In this document: in pieces, positions 11,319 through 23,847 of the stretch
How positions within the stretch are numbered: position 1 is the stretch's first letter
Layout: each line of letters opens with the position of its first letter
Assembly: GCA_024305745.1 (NCBI GenBank)
Contig: JAHRBS010000013.1
Span: forward strand, 2,356,001 to 2,420,000
Reading direction: 5' to 3'
DNA: 64,000 nucleotides
From: Polyporus tsugae
Lineage: Eukaryota; Basidiomycota; Agaricomycetes; Polyporales; Polyporaceae
Notes under the pieces: model-generated
The model's database searches: none
The model's input: the letters and a program-made list of their open reading frames with translations, nothing else
Told to the model about the DNA's origin: nothing
Position numbers and translations under genes: made by a program

Positions 11319-12800
11319 TTAGATTTCCTCTGCTGTCTTTCCCGTCTTGCATAACCAGAAAGGGCCTAATGCAGCACAAGTGTGAATTAAGACGGTGAAG
11401 TGTAGGGCTGAGGCCATAAGCACATACCAACTGGGTCATGTCTATCATGCGGCACGGTGGTCCATGACCCGAGCACGCCGAACTTGGAACGCACATTGCC
11501 GACCTGAACGCCCTCGGAACTAATAGGGACGTATGATGCTTGTAAGACGTTTTGATTAAGTGTATGATCGCATAGTACACATACCTCCATATCGAGTTCC
11601 CTTGCTCTCCAGAGGTGAAATGCCAACGGATTTGGTGGTCCGGCGTAACATTGACGTATCCAACGATAACAGCATTCCCGTCAATGGATCCCCCAAAGTT
11701 GATTCGTGGTCGGCCAGGATGCTCAGGGTCTTCCTCGATCCCAAGGACGCTCAGATCTACATAGATAGAACGGAAGACCTCTACAAATTCGGGGTCATCG
11801 AAGATCTCGGTGTGTAGAGGACCTGTATCGGACACCTACGCGGGCAGTCTTATTAGAGTTGAAACGGTCCAGACTATCGGGACTTACGTTAAATCCGTTG
11901 TAAACTGTTGCCCCACATATCAGTAACGTTTTACTTGACGATGGGTACGCAGCACTCACTGAGCAACTCCCGATGATCACAAAAGCAGAACGAACATTGC
12001 CACTTGCCCGTGACCCCTGCCCAGTCCCTCTCCTTGTCCAAGTTGACACCGTCCGGTATTACGCTCTGTGTCCACGGCATGCTCATCGGGAAGAGGTTGA
12101 ACTCCGCTGACTCTGTCTCCTCTGTGGCGGGCACGATGTGCATCGACATTACGTGGTGGATTGTCCGGACATGATGCCAGTTGACCCGCCCGCTGCCGTC
12201 CATGAGGAACGGCCCAAAGTCGTTGTCGTACTTGTAGTTACGCATCGCGTAAACGAACGCGCGCGATTCCGTGCGTTTTGATGGCTGGAAATCGCTCGGG
12301 GTCAGCCCGAAGTAGGAGTGCAGTTGTGCACGAAGCTGACGTTCCTCTGGGGACGGCTCCCACTCATCGTGCTCCAGGACGGAACTGGCGCGGAGCATTG
12401 CGGCCACCCAGACGTGGTTAAGGGAGATCTCGATGACGTCGGGATGGGTGACGGACGTGACTGTGCAGACCATATCGATAAGCGTCTGCAAAATGGTGCA
12501 ACGTTCGTCAGGGAGACAGGCCGAAATGTTGATGAGGATGGTGCGCGCCCGCATTATGCGCTGCAGTTGGCCCTTCCAGTCGATGTGTTCAAGTGGGCGG
12601 CCAAGGGAGGTGTAACATTTCCGAAGATCATCGAAAGGCTGCTGGAGATATAGTTCACGCCACAGGTGCTCGTCTGCCGCGTGGTGGATGAGGTTATAGT
12701 ATGCGGAATGGGTTTGGGAGAGCTTGGCGACATCTATGGGGTCTAGAAAGAGGATTATATGCTCGAGGACCTCCACAGGTAGATGGCCGATGTTCGTCAT
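11319..12800 (-). CDS. F-box domain protein
   Basis: Five exons: 11960-12800, 11888-11904, 11585-11835, 11428-11519 and 11319-11365. They total 1248 nt, 415 aa. The F-box is at residues 7-50 (LPVEVLEHIILFLDPIDVAK, then LSQTHSAYYNLI and HLWRELYLQ), the Skp1-binding module of SCF ubiquitin ligases. The rest is the long substrate-side region of a large Agaricomycete F-box family, ending in the block SSEGVQVGNVRSKFGVLGSW, WTTVPHDRHDPVGPFWLCK. Exon 2 is only 17 nt (it supplies IYNGFN), and the reading frame fails without it. The target is unknown. It is divergent from TAF6 (467 bp between start codons). Confidence 0.8.
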
Positions 12801-13267
12801 GGACTCGGATAAGAACGTTGATCAAAAAGAGGGCCAAGTTCTGTACTGTGGCTCGGGCGCTGGTGGTAACTTGAAGTAGCGTAGCGTTCAACGAGAGACC
12901 ACAGAAGGAGTTCGTCGTGTGCTCACCGGCCGGCAACCTCCCTCACGCCGCGTCCCAAGCGTCGATTCTGCGAGTTTGACGAAGAGGTGGTGATTGTCAA
13001 AGCATGAGGTGTGGGAGGAATCGCAGTCAGCATGATTCCGGCGACGATGATGAGGTCAGTACCCGGCTAGATCTTTTAGGCGCCCATAGGGATCTTGGGC
13101 GTCCATAGATCGGCGCGCTACCTCAGGCTCATGCCTGCCACTGGCAGTGCGGTCCGACTCAGCCATTACCTCCTCCCATACGCTCCTCTTGCCTACGGGC
13201 GCATACTGCCATCTTTTGCGGGACGTGTAGCGCTTGGGAGATTTCCTCATAAACCTATTCCCGAATC
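12801..13267. promoter_or_regulatory. Shared divergent promoter region, F-box gene / TAF6
   Basis: The 467 bp between the start codons of the minus-strand F-box gene and plus-strand TAF6 must carry both promoters and 5' leaders. The small frame 13056-13250 (-) has no recognisable content. No clear TATA box was seen. Confidence 0.4.
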
Positions 13268-14927
13268 ATGAGCAAGCAAGTACCCAAAGTTCGTCCTGTA
13301 CCTGCCAAAGTACCTGGGATCTACAAGGCCGACTCAGTTCGGGTAAGTCACCGCGTTCCAGGCGCGCACACCTTGCTAATATATGTTAATAGGACGTAGC
13401 TGATTCATTGAATATACCAAATCTACCGGATGCCGTGGCTTCAGCGCTCTCGAGTGATGTTGAGTATCGGATACAACAGGTGGTCGAGGTGCGTGTGCAA
13501 TAACCTTCTGGTGTGACCTATGTTGAGGCTCGCAATAGGAAGCTGCCAGATTCATGCGACACGCAAAACGCACCACCCTAACTACATCCGACATCGACCA
13601 AGCCCTCCGTGTCCTAAACATCGAGCCTCTATACGGCCACTTCCCCCACAATCCTCCAACATTTCGACGCGCGCTCCCCTTTCCGCAGACGCAATCCGCT
13701 GGCTCTGTCTACTTCGTCGAGGATGAGGAGATTGAGTTCGACCGCATCCTACGCGAAGAGAAGGTCTCCATGCCCAAAGGCGTCAGCTGGACGGCCCACT
13801 GGCTCGCCGTGGAAGGTGTGCAGCCACTCATCCCCGAAAACCCGCCCGCCGCCCCAAGAGACCTCGACGTCGATGGCGCGGCGGCGAAGAACGGTGTCTC
13901 TGGATCGATATTCCCTCTCACACCACCATCCTCCGATCGCCCGTCCCCAGTACAACCAGGAAAGCAGACGCAGCAGCAAAACATCCTCGTCAAACAGACA
14001 CTGTCACGTGAGCTTCAGCTCTATTATACGCGACTCACGTCTTCGTTGCTTCCTCCCACATCCGATCCCGCGAAACGCACGGCCGCGCTTGCAAGTCTAC
14101 GACACGATGCTGGGTTGTCACCACTATTGTCATATCTCGTACACTGGGTTGGTGAGGGCGTTGTCAGCACGCTAAGGGGTGGGTCACAGACGGAGGCGGA
14201 CGGGAAGCTGTTGGAGGTCTACCTGGACGTCATTGCTGCGCTGTTGGACAACCAGACACTTGGTGTTGAACCATACGTGAGTTATGCCACCCTCGTATTA
14301 CTTTTACATATACTCACATGAAGTACACTACCTGCAGCTTCATCAATTATTACCCTCCGTATTCTCAATCCTCCTCTACTCTTCCCTCCCACCATCAAAC
14401 GGGACGCATCTCCGCACAACAGCCGCGCAGATCCTGGCCCACCTTCTTACCCACTACTCCATGACGTACCCCGGCCTCCCCACCAAGATTGTGAAAACTC
14501 TGATCGTTGGTCTGATTGACAACAAGAAGACGCGAGCTACACACGAAGGTGCGGTCCGCGGGCTAATGGCGATCGGGAAGGAGGCCGTCCGGCAAGGTCT
14601 CGTCAACCGCAGCGGTGCCAGGGTCGTGGGGGAAAAGTGCATGCCCGGCGAGTCGAGCCAACTCGTCGATCTTGTCATGGCAAGTCTATCTAGCTCAGTA
14701 TCCGGCCGCATATAGGTGCTCACTTCGACCAACACATGATGTAGGCGGGCTTCAGAATGATCCACCCGCCATCCCCACACCCCAGTCCCCTCGACCCGAA
14801 TTCCGGCGCGGACAGCGAGATGCTGGAAAAGCTCCACGCGACCCTCGGCGACTTCTTCGCGGAGCGCGTCGCGTCCGATTCCGAGTGGGCAAGAGCTATC
14901 CTTTCGGACGAGGCTTCCGTTCTATAG
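13268..14927 (+). CDS. TAF6: TFIID/SAGA subunit TAF6
   Basis: Five exons: 13268-13342, 13393-13488, 13539-14276, 14338-14679 and 14745-14927. They total 1434 nt, 477 aa. Residues about 20-90 form the TAF6 histone fold (VADSLNIPNLPDAVASALSS, then EAARFMRHAKRTTLTTSDID), which pairs with TAF9 in TFIID and SAGA. FVEDEEIEFDRIL and the following prolines are the usual linker. From about 160 to 400 lies the TAF6 HEAT-repeat domain (LHQLLPSVFSILLYSSLP; TRATHEGAVRGLMAIG). The last intron is best read as GC-AG (14680-14744), giving LVM-AGFRMIHPP; a weaker GT donor a few codons later would add six residues. It is a nuclear general transcription factor. Shorter than some fungal TAF6 proteins, but all domains are present. 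Confidence 0.92.
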
Positions 14928-16086
14928 CCGCATATGCTATGATGATACTGCACTGCTTTCGCATACGTACTTTGCTGGTGTATTTCTGCGTCTTGCTTTC
15001 GGGACAATGCGTACTTGCTTTGTTGTTTGTAGCCTTCCGACAGAGACTGAGGCAGCAATGTTTAAAATGTCCGACCGGTATGTTGTTCCCGTTCATGTGC
15101 TACATTCACTGCTTATTGTTCTAATTTTTAGGTTGTGAATGCCGGCACTGAACTGCATGGGTTCGACAGGATCGAGGTAGAAAGTATCCACGACGATAGT
15201 TATCCGAAGGTGCATATGGCGTCTACGGCATGCTTGAAGATAAGAAACGGTTCTACGAGGGAATGATGGACACCATGAACCGACCCTTCCCGTGTGAGCG
15301 GGATGGATATAGTGAGCATTCCCTTGTTAATGTCCGTATGAAACTCACTACTTCCACACTTATCAAGGGCTTGAGACTCGGAGGGAGAGCGCACTACATC
15401 CTTATGGCACCCACAGGGGGTGGGGGAGTTCAGGACAACAGGTCGAAGCCAGGCCAATATAACGCCACAATCGGACAGTTTTCCGAACCCTTTGATTGAC
15501 ATCTACGGGATGAAAAGGAACATTTTGAAATCAACCAACACGCCAAAAGTATCTCCAAGGTCCCCGAAGCTGGAGTCGCGCTCGTGTAACCATCAAGCTT
15601 CAGGCTCTCAGGACAACGTGTTTCCAATCTGCACTACAGACTGAATGGTCGCACGCCGTTTCTTGCAGTATCCCCCGTCCGAACCGCTCCAGACGGAAGA
15701 TTATGACGCACATACAATGCAATTGGCTTCCCATCTCTGGGGTCGTTCGCAGGGCGGCGACAGATATCGTCTCGGTACTCAATAATGTGACCCGTTGCTT
15801 CGATTGTGACGCTCAGATTATCTCCACAGGTGGGATGCATTGCCATTCTCATTGGTTTCTCGAAGGGTTCTTCAGCTGCCATGTGACATCGTTGGTCCTT
15901 CTCATGGCTGCTTCTCCGGTGAGTTTCGGTCAGGCTGCGAAGCGCCATTGCTGGTGTTGTAACTCAGCCGTCACTTCAAGTTCAGGGGAGGCTTCTACTC
16001 GGGCCCTGTGGCGCGTTCAGGAGGGGGACGGTGACGAGATAAAAACGCCGCCCCAGCTTCATGAATTGAGTCTCGGACGCCCCACT
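14928..16086. other. Intergenic between TAF6 and the sulfite oxidase gene
   Basis: 1.16 kb holding the TAF6 3' UTR and the promoter of the next plus-strand gene. Frames 15230-15499 (+) and 15634-15948 (-) show no family match, no codon-bias signal I could trust and no splice context. No gene is called. Confidence 0.45.
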
Positions 16087-18487
16087 ATGCCCGCCGTAAC
16101 TCTCGATCCTCCTGCAGACCCCGACCTCGCAACGATAATTGCTCGGCGCGACGCCGAGCTCGACGAGCTCAAGGCGGCTCTCGCGAAGTCCTGCGCCGCG
16201 CTCGAAGACGCGCAAAAGACGGTGTCCGACCTCCAGACGTACACCGCCGCTTTCGAAAGCGTAGGGGAGAGGTCCTATAACGGTGTTCCTCTCAGCAAGC
16301 TCTTCCCTCAGGAGAAGCTAGGATGGCGCGGGTGAGTGACCAAAGGTTTGATGTCTCGAGCTGCGGAGCATTTAGAAGGCGTACAGATACGTTGAATGGG
16401 AGGGCGATCCCGAGCGAAAACGGGTTGCCACGGAGATCCTCAACACGAAGAAGTTCACGCCCATCCCAGGTCCGTGATACTGCTGTATGGAAACGTTATG
16501 AATTACACATCTGACCATAATATCCAGAGTTCCAGTTCGTTCCGCTTCCCCAGACAAACCCGGTGCTCATCGGCCACCGGTGGAAAGAGTACCACCAGGC
16601 ACTCGGGCTCAAGAGCATTGTCGACTTCAGCTGGGAGACGGTCCTCAAGGAGAAGCCTGGCATGATCCACCTGCTTGACTTCCCGTACAATGGCGAGACG
16701 CCTCGCCGCGAGCTCATCAGCGGCAAACTCACCGACAACGAATGGCATTTGTGCGTATCAGCTGTGTACTCAGGCCCTCCTGGATGTTTCTGGACTTACG
16801 GCTGCGCAGTGTGCGGAACCACGGCGGCATACCAGACATCGATGAAGATGCATTCGAGCTGGAGATTGGAGGGCTTGTGAACAAGCCTACGAAGATATCC
16901 ATGAAGGGCCTCAAGGACCCTTCCAAGTTTCCGTTAGTTATAATTCTGTCACAATCTCGTCACCCTTTATTCCAGCTCACCATCAACGACCTAACAGACA
17001 GGCGGAAGTCACCGTAACTCTCCAGTGCAGCGGGACGCGCCGCATCGAGCAAATCCAACTTTACCCGGGGGATGGTGATGAGCTGATCAACGCCGTAAGC
17101 TCCTCTACATTGTGCACTGTATTCCCACTTCTTATCCGCTCTGCTAGCCATGGGGTGAAGGCGCAATGTGAGTTGCAGCGATGCCTTCTGGACTCCATGC
17201 CTAACAGCGGAATAGCGGCACCGCAGTGTACCGTGGCGTCCCGCTCAAGAAGCTTCTAAAGCTCGCATGCGGCGGCATCCTTCCTGAAGCCAAGCATCTC
17301 GAGTTCATTGGCGCAGACACCTACTTCAAGTGTGTAATTCATTCTCTCTGGAACTACGATACTGATGAATGTCCCCAGGAAGAACAACGTGTACAACTAC
17401 GCTGTTTCCGTGCCGTGGCGCAAAGTCCGACAGAATGAAGAGGTCCTTCTCGCGTGGGAGATGAATGGCAAGCCGCTGCCAAAGATCCACGGGTACCCGC
17501 TGCGGGTAGTCGTTACCGGATACATCGGTGCACGGAGCACGAAGTGGTTGTACAAGATCAATGCGCTTGCAGAACCAAGTATGGGTCCCGTCCAGGCTGC
17601 AGAATACCTTTACTATAGCCAACAGGTAGCACCAGCACTCTTCAAACCAACAGTACGACTCACATATTTACATTAAAACTGGTCGACAGATCGGTAAACA
17701 CAACACCAAGATGTCAAACGGGTTCTCAATCCAGAACATGCCCGTTTCGTAAGTTCCTAGGAGAGCATACAATTGTCCTTACTCATGTCTGAATGTAGGA
17801 GCGCCATCATCTTTCCGTCTGATAAACAAGTCATCATACATGACGGCGAGATTGAAGTCAAGGGTTGGTCATATAGTGGCGGCGGCAACTGGGTTGAGCG
17901 AGTTGAGGTTTCTCCAGACGGGTACGCTTGCTTAATACGGGACGATCGACCTCCGATTTTTTTTCTAGCTGACTGTGCACCTTCAATAGTGGTCATGTGT
18001 GGTACGCCGTCGACCCGGAGAACATGACGGAGAAGGTGATTCCCACTCACATGCTTCCCCCACTGGTTCTGATTCAGCTCGTCGAGCAGCACTACTACGC
18101 TTGGAGGCTCTGGACGACCAAAGTCCCCGTGGATGCGCAAGGCTGGCTCGAGTTCTGCGTCCGCACCTGGGATTCCTCCAACAACACCGAACCGACCTTT
18201 GTGCGCTCCGCATGGAAGTAAGTCGTCGACCGGTTTCCGCTGTCGAGGTTGCGCATCTTGACCTACTCTCGTCACCCAGCTGGGACTTGCACGTCACCTC
18301 ATCTTGCCACCGTATCAAGGTCTACAGTGTCAATAAGTCCAAGGCAGAGACTGCGAAGCGTCTCGCGGAGATCGAGGCGAAGGGCGAGACCTTCGAGCCG
18401 CTCACCCGTCCCCTTGAATGGGAACTCGAGGACAGAGAAGAGTACCTAGCGAGAATGAGGAAGTACCCCCGCGAGCCCTTGAACTGA
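16087..18487 (+). CDS. Sulfite oxidase-family molybdenum-cofactor enzyme
   Basis: Exons: 16087-16331, 16387-16469, 16528-16750, 16810-16932, 16998-17094, 17148-17167, 17216-17329, 17379-17625, 17690-17748, 17799-17921, 17990-18217 (probably split by an intron at 18036-18089) and 18280-18487. The product is 571 aa, or 589 aa if that intron is retained. The Moco domain has VRNHGGIPD (active-site Arg about 186) and VTVTLQCSGTRR, whose Cys (about 235) is the molybdenum ligand; then EMNGKPLPKIHGYPLRVVV and GYIGARSTKWL. The C-terminal Mo-co dimerisation domain has IEVKGWSYSGGG, YYAWRLWTTKVPV and NWDLHVTSSCHRIKVY. Sulfite oxidases convert sulfite to sulfate. There is no cytochrome b5 domain; the first ~65 residues are a predicted coiled coil of unknown role. 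No targeting peptide is obvious, so the compartment is unclear. Confidence 0.88.
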
Positions 18488-18797
18488 CTCTCACACAGGA
18501 ACAGAGTTCGTAACGGTCATCATCATTCATATCCATCATATGCGCGTCGTACATGTTTCTTCGCACCTCCCCTCTCTAAGATAACGAGCTATACGGAACA
18601 AGCTCGCGCACATTGTATACCACTCTCTTCCTCTTTGAAACTCTGCCCAAACCCTGCCGTGCGTGAGATTACTACTAGTCGAAAATGCGGTAATGTGTAA
18701 AAGATGGAGACGATCGAGAGCAAGAGCGACGAGATCAGAATCATCAATGAGAGCAAATCAGCAATCGAGGGAGAACACAAGACACTGCTCCCGTCGT
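18488..18797. other. Convergent 3' intergenic region
   Basis: 310 bp between the stop codons of the plus-strand sulfite oxidase gene and the minus-strand importin gene. It contains only 3' UTR-like sequence. Confidence 0.5.
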
Positions 18798-21700
18798 CTA
18801 AGCAGGAGGCGCAGCGGCAGCAGCGGCGTGCTCGTCCGCGAGGCGCATGACCTCCATGAGGAATGTCTGGAGCTCAGCCGTGAGCGACGTGGTCGCGATT
18901 TGGTACCCGTTGCCGTTCTTCATCTGGAACGCTGTAGAATAGAGTCAGTACTGTATTCATCCCCCCCCCCTCCCACACACACACGCGAGATTCAATGGAG
19001 CACGTACCCGTCAGCGCCTGCTTGAAGGTGATGTAGGGGTCGACGTTGTCTAGCGGGCTGATGTAGCCGAGCTCCTCCTCGATATCGTCCTCTTCCTCGT
19101 CATCCGAGATATCCTCGCCATTGGCCTGCTTCGCGGACTTCTCACGCAGGCGTGCGCTCTCGTTGGCGAGCATCTCAACGTACGCCGAGTCCTCGTCCCA
19201 AACATCGTCTATGGAAACGGACGGACGTAAGTATTCCGTCTTCACGAAGAACAGCGTATCCACACATACCGTCCTCCTCATTCATGTTGAGGAACTTGGA
19301 GTCGTCGTCATCGTCATCGTCATCGTCCCCATCCTGGTACGCCTCCTCGAGGTCCTTGCGGGCTACAGTCGCCTCAAACTGTTAGTGGCCATCCACAGTC
19401 CTACACTTGCCAAGGGTAAAGACTTACCCTGGACGGCCTTCGGGTACTCCTGGAACAGCTTCAGCGCACCAGAGACGATGCCCGGGAAGCCCTCCTGCAC
19501 CGACTGCGGGATCGCGGCGGGGTCCATCTCCATGAGCGCACACAGCGCGACGATGCTCAGCTTCTTGTCGTGCACGCGCGGCAGGCGCGCCTCGACGCTG
19601 ATCGCCGCGAACCACTTCTCGAAGAACGTCGGCGCCGCTGTGGGGCCCGCCTGGTTGAGGATGTGGAGCGCCGCGGCGGGGTTGTACAGCACCGCGTTGA
19701 CGACGACGTTGAGGGTCGCGAGCCGGAGCGCGTTCGTCTCCGCCTTCTCGATGACGGGCAGCGCGGTGCCGATGATCGCCGGGAGCGCGTCGTCGACGGA
19801 GCCGCGGAGGTTGAGGAGTAGGGACTCGGCGAGCTTGCAGCCGTTCACGGCGTCGTTCTCGCCGAGGTGATCGCTCGAGATCGAGGTCTGGTAGATGTCG
19901 AGGATCATCTGGCTGTAGTCGGGGCGAGCCTTGAAGACGTCAACGCCGAACGAGACGAAGTTGTCCAGGGACGGCAGCATCTCTATTCACGATTGACTTG
20001 TCAGCATCGTGCAGAATGGCTGAGGCGCACAAGAAGATGACACACCATCCAAGAAGTCAACAGCGTCGCTCTTGAACAGCTTGTACGTGAGCTCGAATAC
20101 GGGCCACATGTTCGGCGAGATGCTCCTCAACTTAAACGTCAGCGCGTCGACGAGGTCGTACATGTTGTCGAACAGGTCGAGGAGCTTCGCCTCGAGCGTG
20201 AGCTTCACGATCGGGATGATGATCTCCTGCACTTGCGCGAGGATCTCCGGGTTCGAGTCCACCGCGTTCACGACGGTCGTGATCGTCTTCGCGACACCCA
20301 TGGCTGCGAACGTCTTGTCCTCGTTGCCGTCGTTCTCCATAACTGACTCGAGCTCCATTGCGTGGCCATCGGCCTCGTCCGCACTCTGGCTCTCACGAGC
20401 AAGGCGAGCGTACGTCTCACACTGCAACGCGCGAGTCAGCAAATGGCGAGATGCGTGAAATTGGTCCAACTTACAAGGCGAGCGGTGAGCTCGGCAGCAA
20501 CAGGGAGGAGTTCGGTCTGATACGTTTCGACCAGACTCTCCATGCTGTTGTTGAGGATGTCGAGATCGGTCTCCTCAGACAACTTGAGCAGGGCTGATGG
20601 TCACACGTTAGCGAAAGAAAATATAACACAAAACGAGTGCACTTACTCTGGATGACCTTTCCAACCTGAGGAGCGACCGTTTCCTTGACTGCAAACACGA
20701 ATCAGAACGTCACCAAAAATTTTCAAATGTACGCATATAACGCACCAAACTGCGAGTAGGTGACCATCTCAGTCAATGCCAACGTCGCATGGACGCGCAC
20801 CGGAAGCTCGCTGTCGTCGATGAGGCTGGCGACGGTAGTAAGCGCCTGTTGCAGGGCCTCCTTGTTCGTGAACTTGAAACCGGACTTGATGACGGTGCCC
20901 AGAACCTCGCACGCAATCCCACGCATGTACGGCTCGGGCGCGGTGAACTCGGGAAACACGTGTGAGAGGAGGAACTGCTGCATGCCGCCCTTGACGTCCG
21001 GGTGACGCATCATGAAGGGGCCGAGAGCAGCAGCCATGTTGAGTGCGCCATAGCGTTGCGGTGCAGCGGGCTTACTGTTGACATAGCAATACTTTGAGTG
21101 AAACCCAATGGAGAGATGGAAAGTTGTGAAGTACGCACGCCTGGAGAACCTGCTGGATGAAGCCGAGGGTAGGGAGGAAGGTCGTCTTCGTCCTGTTGCT
21201 CGCAAGAGAGAAGAGGAAAGTGGTAGTAGCGGAGACGGGGCTGTCGAAGACTTCGTACTCGTCTGACAATTCTCATTAGTAAGCACATGCAACAACTAGG
21301 AATTTGAGGCGTGAACTCACCAACAGAGGTGCGGACGAATTCAATAGGGTCAGTCTGCCACGACTCCTGCTTAGCAGGAGTGAAGGAAAGCTGAGGGTAG
21401 ACGTAGTTCGAAATGAGGTCCTGGAAATGAGGCTTGAGGAGTGCCCAAGTCGATTTAGGCTTAACACTGTCCAAATACCACAGGTCAGAACCGGTCTCTC
21501 CAGGAGACCACAAATGACGTACCACTCCGTGAAGAACGTGAATATCCTGTACTGACACTTCTTCGAGAGCCACGCCGTGCCCGAAACGTACAGCTGGATC
21601 TGCTCGAGGTAGATCTTGAAGATCTCGGGCGCAAAGGTTGTCACGAAGTGCTGCGCGAACGGGCCATAGTCCTTCTGCAAGCTGGTCGGGAGCTGCGACG

Positions 21701-22720
21701 GGTTGCCGAAGCGGTGGAAGAGGCGGCCGAGAATCTTGTACGCCCACTTCTTTGCCTTCCACCACTCGGAGCGTTCGCGCTCGTCCTCCTCTTCTGGAAC
21801 GGCGTCCTTGGGGATCGGAAGCTGCACGACCTGGAAGAGGAGACGACCCCAGACAACCAGGGACTGTGAATTCTGCTGGTGCTGGCTGAGCTGGAGGATG
21901 ATGGATGTCGAGTAGGTCTTGAGGATAAGATGGAGGAGGGTGGGGGCATCCTGGTTCGCCGCGGTGGGAGGGCTCTGGAGTGCTTGAGAGGCGATGTTGA
22001 CTAGTGTGGGGAAGAATTCCTCGACAAGCTGGGGGAGGACTTCGTTGTTCTGGCGGAAGCTGCAGAAAAAACACGCGTCCAACGAAATCCTCGATCCATG
22101 CCAAGAATTCACTTACCGGAAAGCCCGCACCATCTCCAGGGCGGTCACACATCCGGCGTGCACCTCCCGAATGTTGCCGCTGGCGAGCAGCTTCTTGACC
22201 TCGTCCGCGAGGCCTGGCCACTGCTCTGGGAAGTCGCGCGCGACGACATTCTTGAGCGCACCGGCAAGTTGTACGGTGATGGAGCGAGAGGGGCTGGCGA
22301 CGATGAGCGGGATAATGGACGCCTTGAGGTTGTTGCGGTCCGAGGGAGGGATTGGGACTTGGTCTGGACGCGCAACGGTGTCGACGAAGTAGGACGAATA
22401 GACGCGATTTTTGAGGTAGACAGCCGCGGCCAGGCGCGTCGCACTTCACAACCATCGGATGAGATTTGTGGGGGACCGAAAACGCGTCGGGCACGTACAG
22501 ATCTATGTTATCGTTCCCGACGATCTGGAGGACACTCGAGATCATCCCCTCCTGTCCGCCGAGCTGCCCATGTGTAAAAACCATGGTAAGTCTATTTGTG
22601 GGTTTAGAGAGGACGAGTGACTCTGCGCACCTTGCGAACCTGGAGCTCTGCTGATTTCTGAACATTGGGATCGTGACTGAACGTTGAGGCGAAGAGGGTT
22701 GACAGCGTTTGCAAGTCCAT
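18798..22720 (-). CDS. Importin-beta (karyopherin) of the Nmd5/Sxm1, importin-7/8 type
   Basis: At least a dozen exons; about 1,050 aa. The start at 22720 gives MDLQTLSTLFASTFSHDPN, then AELQVRK, the importin-beta N-terminal (RanGTP-binding) repeat. Further landmarks: ATRLAAAVYLKNRVYSSYF, FRQNNEVLPQLVEEFFPTL, MAAALGPFMMRHPDVKGGMQ, PYMRGIACEVLGTVIKSGF, VARPDQVPIPPSDRNNL and PNMWPVFELTYKLFKSDAVD, all typical of the Nmd5/Sxm1/Ipo7-8 branch. Near the C-terminus are a nine-residue Asp run and an acidic block before ELGYISPLDNVDPYITFKQA. The gene stops after an alanine-rich end (TAG at 18798-18800). By family it imports ribosomal proteins, kinases and other cargo into the nucleus; its own cargo is not deducible. 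One intron (about 18945-19005) has a C10 run followed by a CA repeat on the plus strand. Not every internal splice site was fixed. Confidence 0.88.
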
Positions 22721-23847
22721 CTGTGCAATTGTGGTCGATCAATACGTCCGGATGGTGATAGAAGTGCCAGAGCAGACCTTGGAGTCGTGAGAGAGTGGGT
22801 ATATGTACAACGGAGAGGGAGGGAGCTCGTTCCGAAATTTTTGGAGGTGGACGGGAGTGGCAAGACGCGTGTTGAGCAAATACAAAGCAAATATACAATC
22901 GTCCTTTATCGCGCACAGGCGCCCGTCAACAATCAATAGTGCACTTGCAAAGCACTCTCATATCCTTTCTTCAAAAGCCATCAAGGAACGTGGTCCAAAT
23001 TCAAGTACGCAAGCTAAGCGTGTTCATAATACAGACGTCAATGCGATGCGCACGTTGCACTGTAAGTAAAAGAGGTAAGCGTACGGCTGTCCTAGTGTGA
23101 CATAACCGGGCATGAGGCCTAGGAATGTGCACGCGCGACGGGGTCTGGGTATGTCTTCATAGGGAATACCAAGCACTCGCGGAACCGAGCACGCATGCGA
23201 ATATACAACAAGGACTAAAAGTGACGAGTAGCAATGCATTATCTGACAGATGCACCCAGAGGAGCGCGGGTAGAATAGTGAGATTATACATGACTGATTG
23301 AAGTAGAGTGCCGCCAAGTTGTTCGCCCGAGTGTGCAGAGACAGTGAAGCATGGCGCACGCGCATACAAGACACCATGCGGTACGTACCAGTGCATGAGT
23401 GTCATCCCACCCAGAAGCCAACGTTTCTTGAGACAGTGCACTTCGGCTTCTGCGGACAGCCCACGACGTAGGCACAGAAACGAACCTCTGGAACGCGCAT
23501 TTCTCATTCGCCAGCCCACGGGTCCAGTTAGTCACACTTGTCGATGTGGTCTCGGTTCGCGGGAGGTATTGGAGAAAGACGCGTACGCGACGTAAGTTCT
23601 GCAGAGATGAAGGAGGCTGTCCCACGTCAGACAGACAGAAAGACTGGTGAGGAAGGCTAGTGAATGATCGTCACCCCCATATGACCTGTCGAACCGTGAG
23701 CTACTCGCGTTAGATTAAACTTTTCAGTATCACCATACCTGTACCAGGGACTCGGACATAACAAACCGCAAAAGCTTGGACATTTGGATGAACCGGCACT
23801 CGGCTTCGCACGGATGTCTGAAATACGAAACACCCGAGTTTGCAGGA
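22721..23847. other. Intergenic between importin start and DSC3 stop
   Basis: 1.13 kb with the importin promoter and the DSC3 3' UTR. Frames at 23024-23377 (-), 23157-23519 (-) and 23308-23595 (+) overlap one another on both strands without any recognisable motif. No gene is called. Confidence 0.45.

Noticed and set aside
10984..11835. 283-codon minus-strand frame downstream of the F-box
   Set aside because: Its first part is F-box exon 3; the rest is read-through of introns that happen to lack stops. The spliced model ends at 11319.
21010..22890. 626-codon minus-strand frame over the importin gene
   Set aside because: It is out of frame with the importin exons for most of its length and crosses their introns; only the spliced exons show family motifs.
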